From Caminibacter mediatlanticus TB-2 (GTDB taxonomy: Bacteria > Campylobacterota > Campylobacteria > Campylobacterales > Nautiliaceae): 64,000 nucleotides of DNA. The number at the start of each line of letters is the position of its first letter. Positions within the stretch are counted from its first letter, which is position 1. The notes beneath the pieces are model-generated. The model was not told the DNA's origin and searched no databases. It was given only the letters and a program-made list of their open reading frames with translations. This document shows, piece by piece, positions 35,767 through 44,235 of this stretch. The translations under genes were made by a program, and so were the position numbers. The stretch is from NCBI RefSeq assembly GCF_005843985.1, contig NZ_CP040463.1:918001-982000 (forward strand), given 5' to 3'.

Positions 35767-36492
35767 TTGAATAAATTTATAAAATTTGTTTTATTTGATT
35801 TTTTAATATCTATAATTATTGGAGTTAGTTTATTTCTAATATTAAATAATATTTTTTATCTGAATGATGAATTGTCTTTTTTTATAAGTAGTAGTATTTT
35901 TGTTTTATTTTTTATTTTTAGTAGTTTTTTATCTTTTTTTATTTTTAAACTTAAAACAAAAATTGAAGAATTAAGTTTTCAAATAGATAAATTATCTAAA
36001 TTTGATGAGACAACAAATGTTTATAAAAGATTATATTTTATTGAAATAGTTGAAAAGTATATTAATGCAGCAAAACGTAAAAACTTACCATTAAGTGCTA
36101 TGATTATTGATATAGATAATTTTCAAGAAATAAATAGGCAGTATGGACATAATTTTGGTGATAAAATATTAAAAGTTGTTGCTGAAAAAATTAAAGAAAA
36201 TCTTAGAAAATCTGATGTTTTAGGAAGATTTGGTGGTGATGAGTTTATAATTGTTAGTTTTGCTACGAAAGAGGAGTTATATAATTTAGCAAAAAGAATT
36301 AGTAAAAGTGTCTCATCTTTAAAAATTGATGAATATGAAATTAATATAATGCTAAGTATTGGTATTGCACAATTAAGTATATATGAAGATTTACAAAAAC
36401 TTATTAAAAAAACAGAAGAAGCCAAGTTACTTGCTAAACAAAAAGGTGGTAATAGAGTAGATTATTTGGAACACTTTTTGCTTTTTGAGTAA
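35767..36492 (+). CDS. Membrane-bound diguanylate cyclase (GGDEF)
   Basis: Synthesises cyclic di-GMP. Two N-terminal membrane segments (to about residue 65) are joined by a short loop. A GGDEF domain follows with an intact active site GGDEF at 156-160 and an inhibitory RxxD site at 147-150, so it should be active and feedback-inhibited. There is no PAS or other sensor domain. It starts with TTG after GGGAG and sits between trpC and flgH. The RpoN promoter of flgH lies inside its last codons. Confidence 0.9.
   Translation: MNKFIKFVLFDFLISIIIGVSLFLILNNIFYLNDELSFFISSSIFVLFFIFSSFLSFFIFKLKTKIEELSFQIDKLSKFDETTNVYKRLYFIEIVEKYINAAKRKNLPLSAMIIDIDNFQEINRQYGHNFGDKILKVVAEKIKENLRKSDVLGRFGGDEFIIVSFATKEELYNLAKRISKSVSSLKIDEYEINIMLSIGIAQLSIYEDLQKLIKKTEEAKLLAKQKGGNRVDYLEHFLLFE
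36466..36483 (+). promoter_or_regulatory. Sigma-54 (RpoN) promoter of flgH
   Basis: TTGGAAC-A-CTTT-TTGCTT matches every fixed position of the Helicobacter/Campylobacter RpoN consensus TTGGAACRNNNNTTGCTT. It lies in the 3' end of the GGDEF gene, about 10 bases upstream of the flgH ribosome site, so the leader is very short. rpoN itself is at 47.5 kb. Confidence 0.85.
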
Positions 36493-36505
36493 AAAAGGCC
36501 AAAAA

Positions 36506-37213
36506 TTGAAAAGAAAAATTACTCTTTTATTTCCATTAGTTTTTTATGTAGGTTGTGCAACACACCCAATGGACCCTACAATTACAATGACACCTCCTAA
36601 ATATGTAGAAGAGATGCCAAGTAAAACACAAGATAATATTCAAAATCCAGGTTCACTTTTTACTAATGGAGACAATTTATTTTCAGATACAAAAGCAAAA
36701 AAAGTTAATGATGTTGTAACTGTTTTAATAACTGAACAAATAAAACAATCTTCACAAGCAAGTAAAAAACTTAATGAGGCAAATACAGATGCAGGTGGAT
36801 TATTAGATGCTTCTATTTCAGGAAGTGCATATTTTGGAGGAAGAGAAGAAAAACTTGCAAAAACAGGCATTAGTCTTAATTTACCTTCTATGAATTCAAA
36901 TAGAACTTTTCAAGGAAGTGGTTCTCAACAAAGAAATGAGCAGTTTCAAACAACAATTAGTGCAAGGATTGTAAAAATACTTGCTAATGGAAATTATTAT
37001 ATATATGGGACAAGAGAAATATATGTTGATGGTCAAAAACAGATAATTAAAATTAGTGGAGTAATTAGACCAGAGGATATAAGTCCTGATAATACAATTG
37101 ATAGTAAATATATTGCTGATGCAAAAATAGCGTATGAAACTGAGGGAGATATTAAAAGATATACTGAACAAAATTGGTTTGCTAAGTTTTGGAGTGCGAT
37201 AGTACCTTGGTAA
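36506..37213 (+). CDS. flgH: Flagellar L-ring protein FlgH
   Basis: An outer membrane lipoprotein that forms the L-ring of the flagellar basal body. A short signal peptide ends at the lipobox FYVGC. The mature part shows SLFTNGDNLFSDTKAKKVNDVVTVLI and a C terminus with ISGVIRPEDISPDNTIDS, then IAYETEGDIKRYTEQNW. I take the TTG at 36506 behind AAAAAAGG. An upstream TTG at 36485 would precede the likely RpoN transcription start. The product has 235 residues. No other basal-body gene is near. Confidence 0.93.
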   Translation: MKRKITLLFPLVFYVGCATHPMDPTITMTPPKYVEEMPSKTQDNIQNPGSLFTNGDNLFSDTKAKKVNDVVTVLITEQIKQSSQASKKLNEANTDAGGLLDASISGSAYFGGREEKLAKTGISLNLPSMNSNRTFQGSGSQQRNEQFQTTISARIVKILANGNYYIYGTREIYVDGQKQIIKISGVIRPEDISPDNTIDSKYIADAKIAYETEGDIKRYTEQNWFAKFWSAIVPW

Positions 37214-37222
37214 GAGTAATTA

Positions 37223-37254
37223 GAATGGAAAATTGACAATGGAAAATGAAAAGG
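37223..37254 (+). repeat. Dispersed heptanucleotide repeat array
   Basis: GAATGGAAAATTGACAATGG followed by AAAATGAAAAGG occupies the short gap between convergent flgH and hemW. The units are of the same seven-base family as the other arrays. Confidence 0.6.
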
Positions 37255-37280
37255 AAGTTAGTTAGTATTGGAAATAAAAA

Positions 37281-38405
37281 TTAATCAAGGATATAAGAAG
37301 TTATTGCATCAGCAAGTAAAAAGTCTAAAGAATAAATTCTATTTTCTTTTTTATATAATTTATTTTCTTTAATTAAATGTTTGACTCTTGTTTTTTCTTT
37401 ATTATTTAAAATATTTTCTTCAAATCCGATTATTGACCTAAGCCCTAAAAAAATTTTTTCTTTTTTTATATCTTCATCAGTTAACATTTCATATTTATAT
37501 TTGCAAGGATTTTTTAAATATTCATAAACATCATTTTGAGTATAATATCTAAAAGATAGTAAATTTATAGACTGCTTATTAGAAATTTGTTTTCTTAATT
37601 CTTCATTCTCCATTTTCCATTCTCCATTCTCCATTTTTTTAAACCCAACAGCCCCAGCTCCAATTCCTATATATTCATTTAATTTCCAATATCCTAAATT
37701 GTGAATACAAGGTTTTCCAAAATTTGATATTTCATATTGATTGAATTTTTCTTTTATTTTATTAATAAACCAAATTTCAAGCTCTTCGTTTTCTTTTCTT
37801 TTTGAAAAATCACCTTCCCATTTAGTATTTTCTTCTATCATTAAAGAATAAGCGCTTATGTGAGTTATTGGAAGAGAAAAAGTAGTTTTTAAATCATTTT
37901 CTAAGAGTTTATTGTTATCAAGAGAGGTAGAATAAATCAAATCTAAATTTATATTTTCAAATCCTACTTTTTGAGCATTTTCTATTGAATTTATTGCTTG
38001 AATTGGAGAGTGATTTCTATTTAAAAATTTTAATTTTTCTTCATCAAAACTTTGTACTCCAAAACTTATTCTATTAAATCCTAAATTTTTTATCTCTTTT
38101 AACCATTCAATAGTGACATTTGGATTACATTCAATTGTTAATTCTATTGCATCTTTTAAATTATATTCTAATAATTTCATTAATTTTTCGTAAAAATCTA
38201 TTTTCATTGTTGATGGAGTCCCACCCCCAATAAAAAGAGTTTTAAATTGAATACTCTTATTTATATCATTTTCTATTTGAGTTTTTATTGCATTAAAATA
38301 CTCTTTTTTTAAATGATTTAGGTTTGTATATGAATTAAATGCACAATAATGACATTTACTATCACAAAAAGGTATATGTATATAAAGTAATTTTTCATTT
38401 TTCAT
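37281..38405 (-). CDS. hemW: HemW-type radical SAM haem chaperone
   Basis: A radical SAM protein related to coproporphyrinogen oxidase HemN. The cluster motif is CDSKCHYCAF (C14, C18, C21). Phe after the last cysteine pair position points to HemW, now seen as a haem chaperone, instead of HemN. GGGTPSTM, ECNPNVT and NRISFGVQSFDEEKLKFLNR are typical. At about residues 256-271 an insertion [15 protein letters not shown] is encoded by a heptamer array. The N-terminal MKNEK is encoded by another. The insertion sits between GIGAGAVGF and RYYTQNDVYEYL, which are normally close together. Confidence 0.88.
   Translation of the reverse strand: MKNEKLLYIHIPFCDSKCHYCAFNSYTNLNHLKKEYFNAIKTQIENDINKSIQFKTLFIGGGTPSTMKIDFYEKLMKLLEYNLKDAIELTIECNPNVTIEWLKEIKNLGFNRISFGVQSFDEEKLKFLNRNHSPIQAINSIENAQKVGFENINLDLIYSTSLDNNKLLENDLKTTFSLPITHISAYSLMIEENTKWEGDFSKRKENEELEIWFINKIKEKFNQYEISNFGKPCIHNLGYWKLNEYIGIGAGAVGFKKMENGEWKMENEELRKQISNKQSINLLSFRYYTQNDVYEYLKNPCKYKYEMLTDEDIKKEKIFLGLRSIIGFEENILNNKEKTRVKHLIKENKLYKKENRIYSLDFLLADAITSYILD
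37594..37640 (-). repeat. Heptanucleotide array inside hemW
   Basis: On the coding strand the units ATGGAGA, ATGGAGA, ATGGAAA, ATGGAGA, ATGAAGA and ATTAAGA follow in phase. Three units make 21 bases, so the array encodes a seven-residue motif (MENGEWK) and keeps the hemW frame open. Confidence 0.75.
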
Positions 38406-38426
38406 TTTTAACTTTTTACTTTTTAG
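38388..38426 (-). repeat. Heptanucleotide array at the hemW start
   Basis: On the minus strand AAAAGTA, AAAAGTT, AAAAATG, AAAAATG and AAAAATT units run in seven-base phase through the hemW start codon. No AAGG-type ribosome site precedes that ATG. Confidence 0.6.
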
Positions 38427-38447
38427 TTATAATTTTACAAAAAAAGG
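38419..38447. promoter_or_regulatory. Compact divergent promoter hemW / rppH
   Basis: TATAAT (38428-38433) is the rppH -10 element and AAAAAAAGG (38439-38447) its ribosome site. On the minus strand TAAAAT overlaps it and points to hemW. The 29 bases are identical to 32413-32441 before another gene pair. Confidence 0.6.
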
Positions 38448-38453
38448 TGGGAT

Positions 38454-38912
38454 TTGAAAAAATATAGACCAAATGTAGCAGCAATTATACTCTCACCTAA
38501 GTATCCTGAAAAAGTGGAAATTTTTATTGCTAAAAGAACAGATGTTGATGCTTGGCAATTTCCACAAGGTGGAATTGATGAGGGTGAGAGTCCAAGAGAA
38601 GCTTTACTTAGAGAACTTAAAGAAGAAATAGGTACAGATGAGGTAGAAATTATTGCTGAGATGCCAGAATGGTTAAAATATGATTTTCCAAAAAAGATTG
38701 CACAGAAGATGTATCCGTTTGATGGACAAACACAAAAATATTTTTTAGTAAAATTAAAGCCAAATGCAAAAATAAATTTAGATACAGAAATTCCTGAATT
38801 TAAAGATTATAAGTTTGTTAGTAAAGATGAAATTTTTAATTATGTTAAATCATTTAAAAGACCAGTATATAAGATTGTTTTAGATTATTTTACAAAAGAA
38901 GGTTATATTTAA
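38454..38912 (+). CDS. rppH: RNA pyrophosphohydrolase / Nudix hydrolase
   Basis: Removes pyrophosphate from the 5' end of mRNA to trigger decay, or hydrolyses dinucleoside polyphosphates. The protein begins YRPNVAAIIL and has WQFPQGGIDEGESPREALLRELKEEIG, the Nudix box with the RppH-type preceding sequence. At 152 residues it is full length. The TTG start has AAAAAAAGG at a spacing of six. It heads the conserved group rppH-lysC-hobA-holB-folP. Confidence 0.92.
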   Translation: MKKYRPNVAAIILSPKYPEKVEIFIAKRTDVDAWQFPQGGIDEGESPREALLRELKEEIGTDEVEIIAEMPEWLKYDFPKKIAQKMYPFDGQTQKYFLVKLKPNAKINLDTEIPEFKDYKFVSKDEIFNYVKSFKRPVYKIVLDYFTKEGYI

Positions 38913-38921
38913 AGGAGAATA

Positions 38922-40130
38922 ATGTTAGTAGTTCAAAAATTTGGTGGGACAAGTGTAGGGGATTTAGATAGAATAGATAATGTAGCAAATATTGTAAAAA
39001 GTTATAAAGAAAGAGGAGATGATGTAGTTGTTGTTGTCTCAGCTATGGCTGGTGAGACTAATAAGTTACTTGATTATGCAAATCATTTTAGTAAAACTCC
39101 TCCTCAAAGAGAAGTTGATTTACTTGTTAGTAGTGGAGAGAGAGTAACAAGTGCTCTTCTTAGTATTGCTCTTCAAAGCAAAGGTATACCAGCAATTGCC
39201 CTAACAGGTAGACAAGCAGGTATTAAAACAACAAGCGACCATACAAAAGCAAGAATTATGGATATAGACCCTGAGAAAATGCAAAAGCATTTAAAAGAAG
39301 GAAAGGTAGTAATAGTTGCTGGATTTCAAGGTATTAATGAAAATGGTGATGTAACTACTCTTGGAAGAGGAGGGAGTGATTTAACAGCAGTTGCTATTGC
39401 AGGTGCATTAAAAGCTGATAAATGCGAAATCTATACTGATGTTGATGGAATTTATACAACAGACCCAAGAATTGAGCCAAAAGCTAAGAAAATTGATGTT
39501 ATAAGTTATGATGAAATGTTAGAACTTGCAAGTCTTGGAGCAAAAGTTATGCAATCACGCTCAGTTGAGCTTGCTAAGAAATTAAATGTAGATATTGAAG
39601 TAAAATCAAGTTTTAAACCAGAAATTAAAGGTACACTAATTACAAAGGAGAGTAAAGATATGGAAAAAGTATTAGTTAGTGGAATTGCACTTGATAAAAA
39701 TCAAGCAAGAGTAAGTATTTTTGGAGTAGATGATAGACCTGGAATTAGTGCAGAAATTTTTGAAAAACTTGCAAATAAAAATATAAATGTTGATATGATA
39801 GTTCAAAATGTAGGAAAAGATGGAAAAGCAAATTTAACTTTTACAGTCCCACAAACAGAAGTAGAATTAACAAAAGAGGTTTTAAAAGAGTATGAAAATA
39901 ATACTGAAAATATTGAATATGATACTGATATTGCAAAAGTAAGTGTTGTTGGAGTTGGAATGAAGTCTCATAGTGGAGTTGCTGCAAAAGCATTTAAAAC
40001 ATTAGCAAATGAAAATATTAATATTTTAATGATTTCAACAAGTGAAATTAAAATCTCAATGGTAATTGATGAAAAATATGGTGAATTAGCAGTTAGAGCA
40101 TTACATAAAGCTTATGAATTGGATAAATAA
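38922..40130 (+). CDS. lysC: Aspartokinase
   Basis: Phosphorylates aspartate, the first step towards lysine, diaminopimelate, threonine and methionine. KFGGTSVGDLDRI, VVVVSAMAGETNKLL and TLGRGGSDLTAVAIA, then YTDVDGIYTTDPRI, form the kinase domain. Two ACT domains fill the C-terminal 140 residues and imply feedback inhibition. At 402 residues it is the usual monofunctional size. AAAGGAG precedes the ATG. It ends on the first base of hobA. Confidence 0.95.
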   Translation: MLVVQKFGGTSVGDLDRIDNVANIVKSYKERGDDVVVVVSAMAGETNKLLDYANHFSKTPPQREVDLLVSSGERVTSALLSIALQSKGIPAIALTGRQAGIKTTSDHTKARIMDIDPEKMQKHLKEGKVVIVAGFQGINENGDVTTLGRGGSDLTAVAIAGALKADKCEIYTDVDGIYTTDPRIEPKAKKIDVISYDEMLELASLGAKVMQSRSVELAKKLNVDIEVKSSFKPEIKGTLITKESKDMEKVLVSGIALDKNQARVSIFGVDDRPGISAEIFEKLANKNINVDMIVQNVGKDGKANLTFTVPQTEVELTKEVLKEYENNTENIEYDTDIAKVSVVGVGMKSHSGVAAKAFKTLANENINILMISTSEIKISMVIDEKYGELAVRALHKAYELDK

Positions 40131-40663
40131 TGGATTTAAATCGCTTTGTTATAGATTTTATCCGTAAAAAAAATATAAAATGGATGGAAGAGAGGAGGCT
40201 TGATTTTGTGCCTCTTTTATCTAATTTTTTAATCCAAATATTAGATGGCAAAAGTGTTTTGATTATCACTGATGGTGAGAGAGAGTGGTTTAATGATTAT
40301 ATTATAAATAAAATTAACAATTTTAGTGAATTCAAACCTTCATTTATCCCTATTTTTAATATTTTTAAAATAGCTCCTCAAATAAAACTTGCAAGACATC
40401 CTGAACAATTTGATATGATTGAAGATATGTTAAATATTGCTTTTAATGAAAATTATATTTTTTGGTATATAGGAAAAGAGACAAATTTATTAAAATTTGC
40501 AAGAAGAAAACCAAACTCTTTTTTTTGGATAATGGATACAGATTTGTCTAAAAATTTTTATTTAAAATCTCTTGATGAAAGGTTAAATTATAAACTAATT
40601 GATTTAGTTGAGATTATAAATGAATCTTTAAAAGCTGCTATTTTTGGAGAGATTGAAATTTGA
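40130..40663 (+). CDS. hobA: DnaA-associating replication initiation factor HobA
   Basis: HobA bridges DnaA molecules at the origin in Campylobacterota and is the counterpart of DiaA. The 177-residue protein has the size and layout of the H. pylori protein: a SIS-like fold start, SVLIITDGEREWFNDYIINK, YIFWYIGKETNLLKF and NSFFWIMDTDLSKN, then YKLIDLVEIINESLKAAIFGE. It lies between lysC and the delta-prime gene, as in Helicobacter. This family is restricted to Campylobacterota, so it supports the taxonomic placement. Confidence 0.88.
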   Translation: MDLNRFVIDFIRKKNIKWMEERRLDFVPLLSNFLIQILDGKSVLIITDGEREWFNDYIINKINNFSEFKPSFIPIFNIFKIAPQIKLARHPEQFDMIEDMLNIAFNENYIFWYIGKETNLLKFARRKPNSFFWIMDTDLSKNFYLKSLDERLNYKLIDLVEIINESLKAAIFGEIEI

Positions 40664-41205
40664 ATAAATTAATAATGACAAATGATTTTGAAAAAATAAT
40701 TAATGAAATTAAACCAAATGAAGTATTTTTAAAAGATGAATTAAAAATAGAAGATATAGAAGAGATAAAAAAAGTTAGTTTTTTAACAGATAAAAATAAA
40801 AAAACTATTTTAATAGCTGCAAATAAATATAATATTTATGCTCAAAATGCTCTTTTAAAAATTTTAGAAGAACCACCTAAAAATATAGAATTTATTATAC
40901 TTACTAAAAGTAAGTATAATTTATTAGATACTATTCGTTCTCGTTTAATAGAAGAGAAAAAGTTTTTTCAACAAGAAGAAAAAAGTATAAAAATAGATAA
41001 AATTACTAATAGTTTTATTTTAGAATTATTAAAAAAAGATTTAGAAAAAGATGAAATAAAATTAATTTTAAAAGATTTACTAAAAAAAGCTAAAAATGAA
41101 GAAGAGTTAAAATTTATTAACGATGCTTTAATGATGCTTGAATTAAATATAGATAAAAAGGCTGTTTTATCAACTGCATTACTTTTATTTAAGGAGAATA
41201 TTTGA
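40660..41205 (+). CDS. holB: DNA polymerase III delta-prime subunit, short form
   Basis: Clamp-loader subunit. ILIAANKYNIYAQNALLKIL, then EEPPKNIEFIILTKSKYNLLDTIRSRL, corresponds to the sensor-1 and SRC region of delta-prime (SRCQ-like; here IRSRLI). There is no P-loop and no zinc motif, and only 181 residues against about 330 in E. coli, so it cannot bind ATP by itself. The start is TTG, overlapping hobA by four bases. HobA and a clamp-loader subunit are therefore co-translated. Confidence 0.88.
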   Translation: MNKLIMTNDFEKIINEIKPNEVFLKDELKIEDIEEIKKVSFLTDKNKKTILIAANKYNIYAQNALLKILEEPPKNIEFIILTKSKYNLLDTIRSRLIEEKKFFQQEEKSIKIDKITNSFILELLKKDLEKDEIKLILKDLLKKAKNEEELKFINDALMMLELNIDKKAVLSTALLLFKENI

Positions 41206-42362
41206 GAGTTTATAGATTAAATTGCGATATAGATTTAAAAAGAGTTATGTTAAAAATAGGAGTTGATAAACCAGGTATTGAAATTATGAAAAAAAAGAAG
41301 TGTGAATTTATTTTTTATATAAAAGATATAACTTGTGGGGCGGCAAATATACTAAAACAAGATGCTTTAAGTATTGGAGCTGAGCTTGCAGTCCCAAGAG
41401 GGGTGCCAGATTGTACAAATAAAATTTTTGATGCAATTTTACTTTGTAATAAAAAACAGCTTGAAATTTTAAGTAAAAAAGAACTTGCTCAACCTTTTAA
41501 ATTAAAAGAGTTAGCTAAAAGTTTAAGAGAGTTTATTAATTTACCAACTTTTCCTACTAAAATTATGGGTGTAATTAATGCAAATGATGATAGTTTTTTT
41601 GAGGGAAGTAGATTTAAAGGAAATGATGCTATTTTAAAAATCGAAGAGATGATAGAAAATGGAGCCAAAATGATTGATATTGGTGGAGTTTCAAGTAGGC
41701 CTGGAAGTGAGTATGTTGGAAGAGAAGAAGAACTTAGAAGAGTTAAACCTATTATTGATGAAATTTATAAATCAAGACTCTATGAAAAGGCTATTTTTAG
41801 TATTGATACATTTGATGAAGTAGTATTAGAATATGCACTTGATAGAGGATTTAAAATAGCAAATGATATAACAGGACTTGAAAGAGATGAATATGCAAAA
41901 GTAGCTGGTAAATATGGAGCATCAGTTGTTATTATGCATAAAAAAGGAGACCCAAAAGATATGCAAAATAACCCATTTTATGAAAATGTGATATTAGAAA
42001 TAGATGAGTTTTTTAGTGAAAGAGTAAAGAAGGCTAAAAATTTTGGAATTAAAGATATTATTTTAGATGTTGGAATTGGTTTTGGAAAAAGGCTGGAAGA
42101 CAATATTGCATTAATTAAACATTTAGGACATTTTTTACACTTTGGATATGAACTATTAATTGGAGCAAGTAGAAAATCTATGATTGATATGATTATGCAA
42201 AAAGAAAATGTTAAAACAACCCCTGCTGATAGACTTCCTGGTACTCTTGCTATTCATCTTGAATCTATTAGAAATGGAGCGAGTATTATTAGATGTCACG
42301 ATGTAAAAGAGCATTTTCAAGCAATAAAAGTTTATGAAGCAATTAAGGAGTTTGATGTATAG
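41202..42362 (+). CDS. folP: Dihydropteroate synthase
   Basis: Joins p-aminobenzoate to dihydropterin pyrophosphate in folate synthesis. The catalytic TIM barrel starts near residue 120 with IMGVINANDDSFFEGS. GAKMIDIGGVSSRPGSEYVG, SIDTF, NDITGL and VVIMHKKGDPKDMQ follow, then DVGIGFGKRLEDNIALIKHL and IGASRKS. The first about 115 residues are an extra N-terminal domain, also seen in Campylobacter and Helicobacter FolP as I recall. The product has 386 residues. TTG start, overlapping holB by four bases. Confidence 0.93.
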   Translation: MRVYRLNCDIDLKRVMLKIGVDKPGIEIMKKKKCEFIFYIKDITCGAANILKQDALSIGAELAVPRGVPDCTNKIFDAILLCNKKQLEILSKKELAQPFKLKELAKSLREFINLPTFPTKIMGVINANDDSFFEGSRFKGNDAILKIEEMIENGAKMIDIGGVSSRPGSEYVGREEELRRVKPIIDEIYKSRLYEKAIFSIDTFDEVVLEYALDRGFKIANDITGLERDEYAKVAGKYGASVVIMHKKGDPKDMQNNPFYENVILEIDEFFSERVKKAKNFGIKDIILDVGIGFGKRLEDNIALIKHLGHFLHFGYELLIGASRKSMIDMIMQKENVKTTPADRLPGTLAIHLESIRNGASIIRCHDVKEHFQAIKVYEAIKEFDV

Positions 42363-42990
42363 AAGACAAATTGAAGTGATTGGTAAAAAAAATCAAGAAA
42401 TTTTATCTCAAAAAGAGATTTTAATAGTAGGTTGCGGTGGGCTTGGTAATATAATTGCTACAACTCTTAGTTGTATAGGGCTAAAAAAAATATATTTAGT
42501 AGATTTTGATTTAATTGAGAGACATAATATTCATCGTCAATTTCAATTTAGTGAAGATGATGTTGGCAATAGTAAAAGTATTATGTTAAGTAAAAAGATT
42601 AAAAGATGCAAAGATACTGAAATTATTGCGATAAATGAAAAGTTTAGTAAAGATTTGAATGTAAATGTTGATATTGTTTTTGATGCAACAGATAATTTTG
42701 AAGTGAGGTTAGAGATAGATAAATTTGCAAAAAAAAATAATATACCTTGGATTTATGCAAGTGTTGAGGAGTTTGTTGGTCAAGTTGGGGTTTTTAAAAC
42801 AACCTCATTTGAAATTTTTGCAACTAAAACTATTTCTCCAAAAGGACAGCTTCCTTCTATGGTAAATTTGATTGGTAGTATAGCTTCAATGCTTGGGCTT
42901 AAAACGTTACTTAATATGCAAGATGAAGTTTTTTATTTTATTGACTTTAAGGAGGATTTAGAGATAAAAAAATTTAAAATAGGAGGGTAA
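42355..42990 (+). CDS. ThiF/MoeB-family adenylyltransferase-like protein
   Basis: An E1-like protein that may adenylate the C terminus of a sulfur carrier (ThiS or MoaD). YRRQIEVIGKKNQEIL, VGCGGLGNIIATTLSCIGL, VDFDLIERHNIHRQF and DATDNFEVR are the family motifs. It is short (211 residues), with no CxxC zinc pairs and no clear catalytic Cys downstream of the crossover loop, so partner and activity are uncertain. The start at 42355 has AAGGAG four bases ahead and overlaps folP by eight bases. Confidence 0.82.
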   Translation: MYRRQIEVIGKKNQEILSQKEILIVGCGGLGNIIATTLSCIGLKKIYLVDFDLIERHNIHRQFQFSEDDVGNSKSIMLSKKIKRCKDTEIIAINEKFSKDLNVNVDIVFDATDNFEVRLEIDKFAKKNNIPWIYASVEEFVGQVGVFKTTSFEIFATKTISPKGQLPSMVNLIGSIASMLGLKTLLNMQDEVFYFIDFKEDLEIKKFKIGG

Positions 42991-44235
42991 ATGAGATATA
43001 AGAGTTATTCTGTAAAAAGTTTTGAAAAATTACCATTTGTAAGAAAGATGGATAAAGAAGATATTGAAAATATTAAAGTTGTTTCAAAAATTTTTCCTTT
43101 TAAAATTAATGAATATATAGCAAGTTTAGTTGATTGGAATAATTATAAAGATGACCCGATTTTTAGGCTAATTTTTCCTCATAAAGATATGTTAGATAGC
43201 AAAGATTTTGAAAAATTAAAAAATAGTAATGATGAGAAATTAATTTATGATATTAGAATGAAGCTAAATCCACATCCAGCAGGTCAAATGGAAAATATAC
43301 CCGAAATTAATGGTAAAAGGCTTGAAGGCTCTCAACATAAATATAAAGAAACTATTCTATTTTTCCCAAAACAAGGGCAAACTTGTCATGCTTATTGTAG
43401 TTTTTGTTTTAGGTGGCCTCAATTTATTGGAATTAATGAACTAAAATTTGCTTCAAAAGAAGTGGAAATTTTAATTGAATATATTAAAGCAAACCCAACT
43501 ATTACTGATGTTTTATTTACCGGAGGAGACCCTCTTGTAATGAGTACAAAATTATTAAAAGCATACATAAAACCACTTATTGAAGCAAAAATACCTCATC
43601 TAAAAAATATAAGAATAGGAACAAAAGCATTATCTTTTTGGCCATATAGATTTTTAACTGATGAAGATGCAAATGAACTTTTAGATTTATTTAAATATAT
43701 TGTAGATAGTGGGTATCATTTAGCATTTATGGCTCATTTTAATCATTATAAAGAGTTACAAACAGATGAAGTAAAAGAAGCAGTTAAAAAAATTTTATCA
43801 ACAGGGGCTATTATAAGAACTCAATCTCCACTTCTTAGACATATTAATGACTCTTCAAAAGTGTGGGAGATTATGTGGAAAGAACAAGTCGCATTAAATA
43901 TGATTCCATATTATATGTTTGTAGCAAGAGATACAGGAGCTAAGAGATATTTTGAACTTCCTCTTAGCAAAGCGTGGGAGATTTACAAAGGTGCAATTTC
44001 AAATGTAAGTGGTCTTGCAAGGACTGTTAGAGGTCCAAGTATGAGTGCAAAACCTGGAAAAATTGCAGTAGTAGGAGTTAGTGAAATTAATAATGAAAAA
44101 GTGTTTGTTTTAAATATGCTTCAAGCAAAAAATCCAGATTTAGTAGATATACCATTTTTTGCAAAATATGATGAAAAAGCAAGCTGGATTGATGAGCTAA
44201 AACCAGCTTTTAGTGAGAAATTTATTTTTGAATAA
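42991..44235 (+). CDS. KamA-family radical SAM protein (lysine 2,3-aminomutase-like)
   Basis: A radical SAM and PLP enzyme family protein. The cluster motif is CHAYCSFC (C132, C136, C139). VLFTGGDPLVMSTKLLKAYI, then LKNIRIGTKALSFWPYRFL, is typical, as is RTQSPLLRHINDS, with Lys at the PLP site region less certain. At 414 residues it is the size of KamA proteins, longer than EpmB. The substrate may be lysine, giving beta-lysine as osmolyte, but this is not provable here. The start follows GGAGGGTAA with no gap after the ThiF-like gene. Confidence 0.82.
   Translation: MRYKSYSVKSFEKLPFVRKMDKEDIENIKVVSKIFPFKINEYIASLVDWNNYKDDPIFRLIFPHKDMLDSKDFEKLKNSNDEKLIYDIRMKLNPHPAGQMENIPEINGKRLEGSQHKYKETILFFPKQGQTCHAYCSFCFRWPQFIGINELKFASKEVEILIEYIKANPTITDVLFTGGDPLVMSTKLLKAYIKPLIEAKIPHLKNIRIGTKALSFWPYRFLTDEDANELLDLFKYIVDSGYHLAFMAHFNHYKELQTDEVKEAVKKILSTGAIIRTQSPLLRHINDSSKVWEIMWKEQVALNMIPYYMFVARDTGAKRYFELPLSKAWEIYKGAISNVSGLARTVRGPSMSAKPGKIAVVGVSEINNEKVFVLNMLQAKNPDLVDIPFFAKYDEKASWIDELKPAFSEKFIFE

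Noticed and set aside
37594-37640. CRISPR-like array
   Set aside because: Units are seven bases with no unique spacers. No array of 23-40 base repeats and no cas gene is in the window.
40130-40663. Chromosome origin near hobA
   Set aside because: No cluster of DnaA boxes or dnaA gene nearby. hobA is not linked to oriC in this group.
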